From: Ephemerocybe angulata
Taxonomy: Eukaryota > Basidiomycota > Agaricomycetes > Agaricales > Psathyrellaceae
Reading direction: 5' to 3'
Length of the DNA: 25,686 bases
Assembly (NCBI GenBank): GCA_013368325.1
Contig: JAACJK010000087.1
Coordinates: forward strand, 1 to 25,686
Within the stretch, counting starts at the first letter, position 1. The number at the start of each line of letters is the position of its first letter. The position numbers and the translations under genes were made by a program. Of the stretch, positions 9,270 to 18,589 are shown one piece after another. The notes under the pieces are model-generated. The model ran no database searches. It was not told the origin of the DNA and saw only the letters and a program-made list of their open reading frames with translations.

Positions 9270-11540
9270 AATGTCTACAGAAACATTGGACAGAACCAGC
9301 CATACAAATGCATGACTAGTTGATACAAAAGCAAGCGCCCGCCTCTTAGAGAAGCATTGCAGCAGTGGTTTGTGTAGTACGATGTCTGTAGGAACAACGG
9401 TTGTGTGGTCAGCAGTGGCACACTGTTTCGGGGCGGCCGTCCCACCTGTGGTATTAATCAATGCCTCCAGAGCAAACGCAGGCCACATTTCATCGGAAAG
9501 TTGCTTCCAGAACCTTTCGTCGGATTAACAACTCTTACAGAAGCATTGCATGGGCGGTTTGAGTGGCACAATGTCTCTAGAAACAACGGTTCACTGGCAC
9601 ACTGTTCTGGGGCGGCCAACCCACCTGCGGTAATTATCGATGCCTCCAGAGGAATCGCAAGTCACATTTCGTTGGTGGGTTGCTTCCAGAACGTCTCGTT
9701 GGGTAACCGCCCCTTACCGAAGCATCGCAGGATTGGTTTGGGCCGTGCACTGTCTGCTGAAGCAACGGCCAGGCGGTGTACACTGCAATCATCGACGCCT
9801 CCAGAGGAAACACATGTCGCTTTTCGTCAGCGCATTGCTTCCAGAACGTCTCGTTGGATGACCACCTTTTACTGAAGCAATGCAGAGTTGATTTGGGCGG
9901 TGCGATGTCTGTAGAAGCAATGGAAGGAGGGTCACCACTGGCGCACTGTTTCGGAGCGGCGGACCCACCTGCGACAATACCGATGCCTCCAGAACAAACG
10001 CAGGTCACATTTCGTCGGTGGGTTGCTTCCAGAACTCCTCGTCGGGTGACCGCCCCTTACCGAAGCATTGCAGGCCTGGTTTGGGCCGTGCGTTGCGGCC
10101 GGGCGGTGCTTTCAGAAGCATCGCAAGGGTGGTTTGGGTTGTACAATGTCTCTAGGAACAACGGTTAATACCGATGCCTCCAGAGGAAATGCACGTCACA
10201 TTTCGCCCGTCCTTTGATTCCAGAAGCTCTCGTTGGATGACCACCGCTTACTGAAACAATGCAGAGGTGGTTTGGGCGGTGCGATGTCTGTAGAAGCAAT
10301 GGAAGGAGGGTTAACACTGGCGCACTGTTTCGGGGCGGCGGACCCACCTGCGATAATACCGATGCCTCCAAAGGAAATGTAGGTCACATTTCGCCCGTTC
10401 TTCGCCTCCAGAAGCACTCGTCGGACGACCACCGCTTACTGAAGCAATGCAGAGGTGGTTTGGGCGGTGCGATGTCTGTAGAAGCAAGGGACGGGACCTT
10501 AATACCGATGCCTCCAGAGGAAATGCAGGTCACATTTCGCCCGTCCTTTGCTTCCAGAAGCACTCGTTGGATGACCATCGCTTACTGAAACAATGCAGAG
10601 GTGGTTTGGGCGGTGCGATGTCTGTAGAAGCAATGGAAGGAGGATTAACACTGGCGCACTGGTTCGGGGCGGCGGACCCACCTGCGATAATACCGATGCC
10701 TCCAGAGGAAATGTAGGTCACATTTCGCCCGTTCTTCGCCTCCAGAAGCACTCGTCGGACGACCACCGTTTACTGAAGCAATGCAGAGGTGGTTTGGGCG
10801 GTGCGATGTCTGTAGAAGCAAGGGACGTGACCTTAATACCGATGCCTCCAGAGGAAATGCAGGTCACATTTCGCCCGTCCTTTGCTTCTAGAAGCACTCG
10901 TTGGATGACCACCGCTTACTGAAGTAATGCAGAGGTGATTTGGGCGGTGCGATGTCTGTAGAAGGAAAGGACGGGACCTTAATACCGATGCCTCCAGAGG
11001 AAATGCACCTCACATTTCGCCCGTCCTTTGATTCCAGAAGCTCTCGGTGGATGACCACCTCTTACTGAAGCAATGAAGAGGTGATTTTGGTGGTGCGATG
11101 TCTGTAGAAGGAATGGATGGACGGTCAACCCTGGCGCACTGTTTCGGGGCTCCGGACCCACCTGCGATAATACCGATGCCTCCAGAGGAAATGTAGGTCA
11201 CATTTCGATCGTTCTTTGCTTCCAGAAGCACTCGTTGGATGACCACCGCTTACTGAAGCATTGCAGGACTGGTTTGGGCCGTGCGTTGTCTGTAGAAGGA
11301 ATGGATGGACGGTCAACACTGGCGCACTGTTTCGGGGTGGCGGACCCACCTGCGATAACACCGATGCCTCCACAGGAAATGCAAGTCAGATTTCGCGCGT
11401 ACCTTGCTTCCAGAAGCACTCGTCGGATGACCACCTCCTACTGAAGCAATGCAGAGGTGATTTGGGCGGTGCGATGTCTGCCGATACAATGGTTGCTTTC
11501 GGGCAGCGGGACACCTGCAATCATCCACCAGAGCCACTCG
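9270..11540. repeat. Satellite-like tandem array with 188-bp and 146-bp units
   Basis: Twelve copies of the anchor atgcctccag (a few with one change) start at 9461, 9640, 9795, 9983, 10174, 10362, 10508, 10696, 10842, 10988, 11176 and 11364. Spacings are 179, 155, 188, 191, 188, 146, 188, 146, 146, 188 and 188. The short unit lacks 42 bp between gtctgtagaagcaa and taataccgatgcc (the part containing ggcgcactgtttcgggg). The central units are very similar, while those at both edges (9270-9800 and beyond 11450) are more diverged. Inside the unit, pieces such as ccagaggaaatgcagg, ctgaagcaatgcagagg and gtagaagcaatggaagg look like older sub-repeats. Neither unit length is divisible by three, and open frames occur on both strands, so the array is taken as non-coding. 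Confidence 0.9.
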
Positions 11541-11830
11541 TGATGCAGGGAACCGACTGGCGAGGTATGCGCGGTGGGAATGGCTGTAGAACCACAGGAT
11601 GGATAAACACTCGTTACGCAAGAAACACATTCTGAAATCTGGGAGTAATCTCTACACAGACATTGGTGGGCGGACGCACTGCGCTCGATATCCATATTGG
11701 AAAAGAAAGGGGTGGACGTAACGGCCAGGGATAAGGAACTATAAGATCTAAAAGCCTCCTGCCCTCTTTCTCCTCCTCCTAGGCTCTGGATATCCGAGGT
11801 GCACTGAGCGGATTGGGATGTTGAAAGAGC

Positions 11831-11857
11831 TGTGCCACGCCGTTCAGGCGTGGCACA
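11831..11857. repeat. Perfect 11-bp inverted repeat with 5-base loop
   Basis: The arm tgtgccacgcc (11831-11841) and its exact complement ggcgtggcaca (11847-11857) flank the loop gttca. The match extends imperfectly outward (gc...cagc). It could form a hairpin in RNA or a cruciform in DNA, or be a dyad binding site; the sequence alone does not say which. Confidence 0.8.
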
Positions 11858-11902
11858 CAGCAGGTTTGATCTAGCGTGGGCATTATTTACAGCTTACATA
11901 AT

Positions 11903-11922
11903 CATCCTCGCGGGCGAGGATG
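11903..11922. repeat. 9-bp inverted repeat, near-palindrome
   Basis: The arms catcctcgc (11903-11911) and gcgaggatg (11914-11922) are exact complements around a two-base centre. A third partial copy of the left arm (catcctcacg) follows at about 11928. It lies 46 bp to the right of the stronger hairpin, in the upstream region of the HMG-box gene. Confidence 0.7.
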
Positions 11923-12580
11923 ACCATCATCCTCACGGGGGCGGTGTGTCTGGACCAACATAGCTATCAACGGATGCCCCGCTATTCGTTAGTACCTCGG
12001 CGGCGCATCATAGCCAGGGGAGACTGGGTAGAGTGAAGCCACTAAATGAACGTGGGACTCTCCGACCACAAGCCCATGTTCCGCGCACAAGCATGGGAAG
12101 CTATAGAAGGGAGCCGCGAATTGGATTTCGCCCCCTGGAGGCCCGCCGAGGGTCTGTTCGAGCTTGGTGTGTGCAGTGCGAAGGCACTTCGCATTACAAG
12201 AGTTATTACCCGCCTTGTTAAGTTCTTGTTGAAGTGTTGACACCCATGGCAGGTTGTGTACGGTCCCAGCTTGGCGAGTACGCAACCTTCGCATTGGAGA
12301 TGTAGTCGTCTGAATCCAATCTATAGATTTGTCCGTGAGGTTCAGAAATGGAAAGACAGGGCACGGAACCGGGGCCGGAACACAAATTCAGATGGCTGGG
12401 CCGATTATTGAAGGGCCTTTAGTCTAGGCTTCCGCATTTGGGGCCAGCAAAGGCCAGCAACGGGCGATCTAATCTGAGATTCTGTGTGTTGATTGCCCTT
12501 CGCCTGTAATTGGAAGCCACTGTTTCCGGAGTTCTGCACTAAGCCGACTCGTAGATCTGACGAAATCGTGGTATTTCACG

Positions 12581-12660
12581 TATAAAGAATGCGCCGGTAG
12601 GTGAAGACGTGCCTTGTGTCAGTGATACCCTTCCCCTCTCTATCTCTCTATCTCGTGTGT
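12581..12660 (+). promoter_or_regulatory. Core promoter of the HMG-box gene: TATA box and CT-rich tract
   Basis: A tataaag element lies at 12581-12587, about 107 bp before the chosen ATG at 12694. It is followed by a pyrimidine-rich stretch (about 12628-12656, cccttcccctctctatctctc), a common arrangement around fungal transcription starts. This spacing supports the start at 12694 rather than the internal ATG at 12852. Confidence 0.5.
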
Positions 12661-12693
12661 GCGTGCCACTCTAAATCGCCATCTTGACGCCCA

Positions 12694-14265
12694 ATGCCTG
12701 CCGATAGATCGCGGACCTCGAGGCACGAGTCCTCTGTTGCCCTCGGTGAAGGTGAGATACCTGCGTCGCGAAACTTCCTCACGTTTTGCTGATAAGAGGC
12801 CGTCGGCGTTCGTAGATGCTGGCATTCAAACCGCTCCTTCCTGCCCCTTAATGTCGTCTGGAGCCATCGCGTTTGCGCCGAACGTGACACCGGGGACCTT
12901 CAATGATCCACCTCCTCCACTGGCAGACGAACCAATCTCCGAATCCCTCCTCTTTCCTACCGAGACCTCCGAGAGTACGGTTGCATCTTCCTCGAGTCGT
13001 AAGCCTCTTCACGGAAGAAAGAAGCCCGAGAACTATATCCCTCGCCCTCCCAACGCCTTTATCCTTTTCCGGTCCGCCTTCATCCGCAGCCGCCATGTCT
13101 CCACTGGTGTCGAAACCAACCACAGCACGCTATCCAAGATCATTGGGCTGACCTGGCAAAACCTTCCCGAAGAGGAGCGCCAGGTTTGGCACAGGAAGGC
13201 GAAGCAAGCTGAGGCCGAGCATCGAATTAAGTTCCCACAGTACGCCTTCAAGCCGTTGCACTCGCGGAAGGGAGGTGGAAAGAGGAAAGTTCGGGAGGTT
13301 GGGCCGAAGGATCAAGTGCGCTGCGCGAAGATAGCGGAATTCCTCGTCCAGGGCTTGAAGGGAAAGGAGCTGGATGCGGCTATCGAAGAGTTCGACAAGA
13401 GCCACGTCCCAACCGTTGTGACTCGCTTCGAGGCGCCCATCACAGAGCAGTCTTTCAACCGCCCTGTGTCTGCCCCAATACCAGAGGGAAAGAAGTCTGC
13501 GCTGCGCAAGTTACGGTCCTCTAGTTCCGTTTCGTCGCGTCGGTCGACTCCGGTTGGCAACTCGAGACCTTCACCTGCGCCGTCTCCTCAACCGTTGGCC
13601 TCCTTGTTCGAGACGGAGCAAGAGAATCTACTGTTCTCTCTTCCCTCCTTGGATCACTTCTCATTCGACCAGATGAAGCAAGATCCCACATTCGTCAGTA
13701 TCATCCATCTCAGACCTAGCGGTGGGACTTACATTTCATGCAGGATTTTAATTCGTTCGCTTTCGACTCGACCATGCAGGCATCGATGCCCTCGTTCGCA
13801 TACGACCCTCATTCCCAACCAACCCTTCCTTTGGACCACACGTTCTCTAACAACTCCCCACAACTAAATGTGGATCTTCCTCAGCTTCACATCGACTCCT
13901 CGTATGTCGGTTCCGACTCCTGGTCACCGTGCCATAGCCCGTGCTCGCCTTCGACAAACACAGGCAGCATGCCTCCTACTCCGGCGTATTCAGGTAGTCC
14001 TCTACCAGATGACGGTTACGCCAACTATCACGGCGAGGCTCCTCCTGCATATACCCTGCATCACAAGTCAATTCCCAGCAATATAACTCCTTCGCAATTC
14101 AGCACATACCAGGATGCGACATCAGGTTACAACTGTGCCGGCCAATATACCGACCTCCAGTGCGCATACTCAACTGTACCTCATAATAGCCATAATCAGC
14201 ACAGCGCTCCAACGGACATCGACTACTCTTCGTTCATGGCTTCTTTGCCCCCTTACGCTCTTTGA
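12694..14265 (+). CDS. MATA-type HMG-box transcription factor (3 exons)
   Basis: Exons are 12694-12751, 12816-13693 and 13744-14265 (introns 64 and 50 bp, phases 1 and 0), giving 485 residues. Residues about 93-166 form one HMG box of the fungal mating/Ste11 type: RPPNAFILFRS at its start, NHSTLSKIIGLTWQNLP in the middle, then a Trp and an Ala/Glu/His helix ending in FPQYAFKP. A basic patch (KGGGKRKVR) follows and could be a nuclear signal. The C-terminal half is rich in Ser, Pro, Tyr, Asn and Gln, as expected for an activation region. By family knowledge, such proteins bind DNA and in basidiomycetes include regulators of mating, pheromone response and dikaryon development (Prf1, Pcc1 and relatives). 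Which one this matches cannot be decided by eye. The frame is intact, unlike several neighbours. Confidence 0.85.
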
Positions 14266-15088
14266 TCCAAGCTTTCGTTCCGACATACCCTCACTCAGCT
14301 CTGTATTGCTAGTTCGTTCGTCTTTCGCATCCATCCAGCAGAGGCCGGCAAGAGCTGGTATTCTCTGACCCGGTTGTTCGCTATTATTGTATCACCATGT
14401 CGCAGAAACACCAATCCCTGTGATAATCCCCGCATTAGTTACATTACTTCACCTCTGGTATTATTATCTGTATTATTACGCACTTTTGATAGGTTGGAGA
14501 GCTGCTACGGGGCTGTAGGCCGTTGTTGTAACAGAATACATTTAGAATCATCGACTCCTTCTCATGGATCATGGAGACCTTGTTTCCATTTTTTTAAACG
14601 ACAAAACACCCGTAAGTTAACGTATGGAAGAACAAGACACACACGGCGACATACCGGAAAAGTCGATTCGTAGTTCCCATGACCATAGCTTCGTGCTGCT
14701 GCTCATCCGGACCGAGGGAATCGGTGAAGACAGTCGTTCCAGGAACAAACGAACAGCCCAGTTCAGAAAGAGTGAGTCAGACGCTGGTATTGGCTCCATG
14801 TCAATGGAGTGGTTGCTTGGATATCTCGACGAACACCTCGAAATCGTATCTCTGAAGGTTGGCTTCCTATCATTCGAAGCACGGTTAACCTCGTCCTTCG
14901 AATTTGACGAAAGTCGTCGGGCTTCCTGAGTAAATTTACTTTCGGAGTGTGTGTGACCTGTCAACAAAATTCGCTATTGTCCCTTGAAACTCCCGGTTTT
15001 CCTGCTGGACTCGGGCTCGGGACGTAGTCACTGACAGTGGCTTACTCGTAGCTGAATGAGTCAAATTGGTTCGATTTCAAGATGACAG
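14266..15088. other. Intergenic region with one doubtful small ORF
   Basis: This holds the 3' region of the HMG-box gene. An ATG-led frame of 101 codons on the plus strand (14624-14929) overlaps a 116-codon frame on the minus strand (14967-14617). Neither shows a recognisable domain or clear splice context, so no CDS is called. Confidence 0.45.
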
Positions 15089-15491
15089 CAGCGAAATAGT
15101 TCATTGAGATTTGATAGTTTACGTCGATCTGAGGAAACGATTAATGCCGGGCCTCCAGGGGAAATCGGGGTAGATGCGCACCACATGCAACAAACTATCG
15201 GTGAGTAAATCGCCTTCCTAGAAGCCAGGAATATGGCACAGATACCGTAGAGATCACTTGTGTCTAGCAACGCCCGACAAGCTCGAATTTGTGACGATCG
15301 TGTGGTGCAAAGAGACCATGAAGGAAGCCAAAGCCCATGCGGCTCCTGCATATTTGGTCGCAGCCGAAGGTAGCGCAGCGCACGCATCAGGAGGCAGACG
15401 CAGCAAGATCGCTGCGTATAGAGCTGTCCAAGAACATCTTCGAGGTTTGAAGGTCGCCGCTATTCCGTCGGCCGGAGTGACAGTGAAATGA
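15089..15491 (+). CDS. Possible partial gene, two exons, hypothetical
   Basis: Two open stretches, 15089-15200 and 15268-15491, are separated by a well-formed 67-bp intron (gtgagt...tgtctag) and join in phase 1. The product reads through TINAGPPGEIGVDAHH and then VTIVWCKETMKEAKAH, followed by an Ala-rich helix (SKIAAYRAVQEHLRG) and a stop. No ATG is available at the left end, where a splice acceptor (gatgacag) fits instead. The opposite strand is also open over 15254-15565. No family is recognised. Further open segments at 15488-15568 and 15588-15808 share a frame but are split by two stops, so the locus may extend as a decayed gene. Confidence 0.3.
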
Positions 15492-15959
15492 TCACTCCTG
15501 CAAGCAGCTTCTCTGGAGAGCCCCGTCTTGATTGGCCGATTCCTCCGGCAGCGGGCGTGCACCATTCACCGTAGCAGAGACACATTTAAGCGCAAGGCAC
15601 CTGTGCGAGTCCCGAAGCCACAGCGCGCCCTTCTACTTCGCATCCGTTTGGCCGTTATTCAGCATTCCCTATGCCAGCGTATACGCCGTTTATCAATTCG
15701 GGTAGTCGTGTTCCCATTCCTCGACCCAAAGCCTGTTGTCTTCCAGAAATGAAGAAATCAAGATCGAGGGTAAACACTTCAAGATTTCTGGGCGTAGGAC
15801 AAGGATAGTAGTGGTTTGTGGACGGGTCGTGGTCGAGGTCGTGAACAAGGCGTCGTTGCGAATTGGCTTGTTTGTTGGTTGTTTGGATAGGTTGCCGTTG
15901 ACCTCCCGACAAGGCGGGCAACGGGAAGACTTGTGGTGTTCTCCACAATATTTTCAACA
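15492..15959. other. Interval with decayed-looking coding sense
   Basis: Frame 2 carries Pro/Ser-rich sense (TPASSFSGEPRLDWPIPP) up to a TAG at about 15569, a TAA six codons further, then STSHPFGRYSAFPMPAY and VPIPRPKA before a stop near 15808. The gap between the halves holds no intron of normal size. This may be a broken C-terminal part of the frame at 15089-15491 or an unrelated remnant. Nothing else is seen here. Confidence 0.3.
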
Positions 15960-16203
15960 ATGAAGGAATGCGAACGGTTGCTGGAAGTTTATATCAAGGC
16001 AACTCGGTACCTATCCAACACGAGTAAGGGAGGTAAGCGATCGGGATGTAGGCATTTGTGTATGGGCGCCTACCAAATGAACTCCGCGAACAATGCACTT
16101 AATCTCAGATAAAGAAGGCTATATTGAAGACGTTGGTGTGGGTTTGGAGTGGGCTCGCAGTGGGTCCAATGTCGGCAGACACAGAATGCCCGGAGCATCC
16201 TAA
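15960..16203 (+). CDS. Possible small two-exon protein (55 residues)
   Basis: Exon 1 is 15960-16032 and exon 2 is 16109-16203, with a 76-bp intron (gtaagc...aatctcag, phase 1). The product starts MKECERLLEVYIKATRYL and ends RHRMPGAS, with a mixed charged and hydrophobic composition. It has no CaaX end, so it is not a pheromone precursor. Support rests only on the ATG, a good donor and acceptor, and a continuous frame; chance is a real alternative. The following 280 bases up to the minus-strand gene contain overlapping frames on the plus strand with no clear sense. Confidence 0.3.
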
Positions 16204-16491
16204 CAAGGCCATGAGAGCCTCATGGCATTCACATTTCCGTTTACGGTACGCTATGGTAGCAGCAGACGGACGCCGCGAAATCTTCTTGGATTGGAGAAAT
16301 ATGCAGAATACAAGAGCGAGAATAACTCCACAAACCTGACCTCAAAGCTCGAAGATCGCACAACACATTTGGCCACTTGTCACATTCCGAGGTACCCTGG
16401 AAGTGACACCACAAGTAAGACTTTCCTCAAATCTAATGTGTACTCAACCTCTCGTAGGATATGGTGCAGCTTCGTACGATAGAGGTACAGT

Positions 16492-17537
16492 TTACTCAAA
16501 ATCCTCTTCGAACTCCTCGAAATCCCTGCGAGTCGCCCGCTGATGCGTTGCGACATAGTGGTCAGAGATATCTGCGCCCTTGAAGTCTCCACAGGTCGTG
16601 GAAATAAACCAGCGCCGGAAGTCGTCTCTTGTACTCTGAGCCTCATTCTGCCTTACGGTACAGATCCAAGGACTCACAATCATCGATACTATTTTCTTAC
16701 ACCATGGCTTAGTTTGAGGGAGGGAACACCTTTGCCCATGCATCACCTGCCGAGTATGAGCGAGGGAAGTCTGCCTCTGCGTTCTCGATGGTGTCCTGGA
16801 TACATCGGTCAGCACCGCAGTAAAACTAAGGTGGAGAAACGAGAACTTACATCGAGCAGATCAAGCCCCAGAGGATGTTTGATTGTCCCATTCTCTTTGA
16901 GCCCTTTCAAAGCGTTCACGATCTTCTCTTTCCCAAAGACCTGCTCCAGGTTCCTCTCCATCATCAACTTCCCTGCTGTCGAGAGCTGGAGGCAAGCGCC
17001 GACTGCCAAAACCTCCGATCTCGATTTGGACGAGCCATAGCCGTGCAGCTTCAGGGCGTCGTATGCGAAGCCGTACGGGACGTGCACGGCCTTGAAGAGC
17101 CCGTGCTTGATGATCGCAGCACTGAGGAGGGCGGTGGAGAGGGTGAGGTTCGTCGCTTCCACCTTCGTTCGTTTAGGCTGGTGCAACTGGGTCTCGAAGA
17201 GAATCGTCTTCAGAAGTTCCAGGAAGTCGACGCTGAAGACGTCGTAGAAAGTGGCTGGCGAGCCCGCCCAGTCGATGTCGATGGCCTGCCAAGCGGCGCC
17301 ATGGAGAACGAGGGCTTGGATAATGGTGTCGGCCTTGGCTGGGTTACTGTGGGTTGCATTGACGATGGCGGAAGCGAGAGCTTCGGTGCAGGCGGAGGTT
17401 GGGTATTCTTCGACAATCGAGCCGATCTCCGAGGCCAGTTCGGAGGCGCTCTTGTTCGACGCGAAGAGTTCTGCAATCTGGGGGACAAGCGTTGCGCGCT
17501 GTTCATCCCACTCGTCGTCGGTCAACACGATTGGCAT
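16492..17537 (-). CDS. Hypothetical alpha-helical protein, 302 residues (3 exons)
   Basis: Exon 1 is 17537-16851, exon 2 is 16795-16730 and exon 3 is 16647-16492, with introns of 55 bp (gtaagt...tatccag) and 82 bp, all phase 0. The sum is 303 codons including TAA. The protein starts MPIVLTDDEWDEQRA and is mostly helical, with repeated Ala/Leu segments (SELASEIGSIVEEY, TLSTALLSAAIIKHGLF). It ends in a striking CGDFKGADISDHY segment and an acidic FEEFEEDFE tail. No signal peptide or membrane segment is seen. I do not recognise the family. The long plus-strand frame of about 270 codons across the same place is its antisense shadow. An alternative acceptor four codons downstream in exon 3 is possible. 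Confidence 0.7.
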
Positions 17538-18589
17538 GGTTGGGCTGGGTTGACTTTAGATGAGGGTGGTAGGAAAGGAGGTAAATGGGAGCCCACCGGC
17601 GATCCTGGATTCCATCTTTATCAATGTTCGCTCTGTCATTTGATGCTGTGGGCAGTAAATGGCGCTCGAGACCTGTGCAAAAAGTAAGTACTTGGAAGGT
17701 CTTAGAAAACCCCATCAGGGGGGTCAAATCATCTAGATATTTACCACGTTGATAGATCACCAGTAGCGGGGAGAAGGGTCTGGCAACAGCGCTCCTTTTG
17801 CAAGCACTTTCTACAGTATTGGGTGAAATTTTAGCTCATGAAGTGGTGGTGGAGATAGGGTTGGCGTTGTTGGATGCGACGTGGCGAAGGCCGTGAGGTC
17901 AATACAAGGCCTCGCATGCTGGTAGGGGGCGAGGACGACAACAACCCGGAAAGTAGGTTTCGTCCCGCTGGAAACGGTGCTACCCGTGAACCAGGACTAG
18001 AGGAGAGGTCATGCTTGTGTGGGCTGACAGCACAGTTTCTGGATAAAGTCGTCTAAGTGGATTGAGCGGCCCTGAGGGTTGACAGTAGGTTGACAGGACG
18101 TTGGGGACAAGAGCAGGAACTTGATGTTGACAGCGTCAGAGTTGGTGCGTGGGAATATTACTCCATAAACGCGACTACAAAACGCGTCGCGTCGCGCTGA
18201 CTCTGATTGGACGCGTAAGCCTTTTTCTCCATCTGCTTTTGAACTCGCCCATCCTCTTCCTGTCGCTGCCTCCGCTGCTCTGTTGCTCAGCCCACAGGTA
18301 GCTAGAAATTGGGGAACGGGGAGCGATTACCCTCTACCTAATAATCTCGCCAGAGAAACCACTTACCCGTCTTCTGTTTTCTCTGCTTGCTCATCAAGTT
18401 CAGGTTTGGCACATCTGTGCACTCAAATCGCAGCCTTTCTTAGAAGAATATAATGCCAGAGAGGCTGCAGGGCTCGTTGCGGACCGCATGGCATGAAGAC
18501 GATTCAGACAACAAATATATTGAGGCACAGAATGATAATCTACGGAACGTCAGCTCAGCACCACTTGTCGCAGGAAGTGGATGGCCGAA
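17538..18589. other. Intergenic region with G1/S-type promoter motifs
   Basis: This contains the 5' region of the minus gene starting at 17537 and the 3' side of the hydrolase. A minus-strand start (MSKQRKQKT, about 18392-18366) ends at a good donor (gtaagt) with a possible acceptor near 18302, but the downstream frame is not convincing. A 48-codon plus frame (18453-18599) overlaps the end of the hydrolase. Neither is called. An MCB-type motif cluster at 18182-18216 is listed separately. Confidence 0.45.
18182..18216. promoter_or_regulatory. Pair of ACGCGT (MCB-type) motifs with a CCAAT box
   Basis: Exact acgcgt palindromes lie at 18182-18187 and 18211-18216, with gcgtcgcg between them and attgg (CCAAT on the other strand) at 18206-18210, directly beside the second motif. 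By established knowledge, ACGCGT is the binding site of the fungal MBF complex that drives G1/S genes. Which gene is served is unclear: the nearest starts are 17537 (minus, 645 bp away) and an uncertain small minus-strand frame at about 18392. Confidence 0.4.

Larger units (their letters stand above)
11541..12580. other. Intergenic region upstream of the HMG-box gene, with two hairpins
   Basis: There is no gene with support. Remnants of the satellite array fade out by about 11640. Two inverted repeats (11831-11857 and 11903-11922) are listed separately. Frames of 60-100 codons around 11990-12290 on both strands overlap each other and show no splice context. This block belongs to the long 5' region of the HMG-box gene. 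Confidence 0.5.

Noticed and set aside
9461..11373. A CRISPR array
   Set aside because: The period is 146-188 bp with no short repeat/unique spacer layout, and the window is fungal.
9405..11695. Many open frames of 60-156 codons on both strands inside the satellite array, some near-identical at a 334-bp offset
   Set aside because: Repeat units of 188 and 146 bp are not multiples of three, the frames occur on both strands, and their similarity follows from the DNA repeat. No start or splice context is present.
12694..14265. A mating-type (MAT) locus
   Set aside because: An HMG-box gene alone does not mark the mating locus in Agaricomycetes. No homeodomain pair, pheromone receptor or CaaX pheromone precursor is seen in the window.
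16875..17687. A plus-strand frame of about 270 codons
   Set aside because: It is antisense to the well-formed three-exon minus-strand gene at 16492-17537 and has the composition of a shadow frame.
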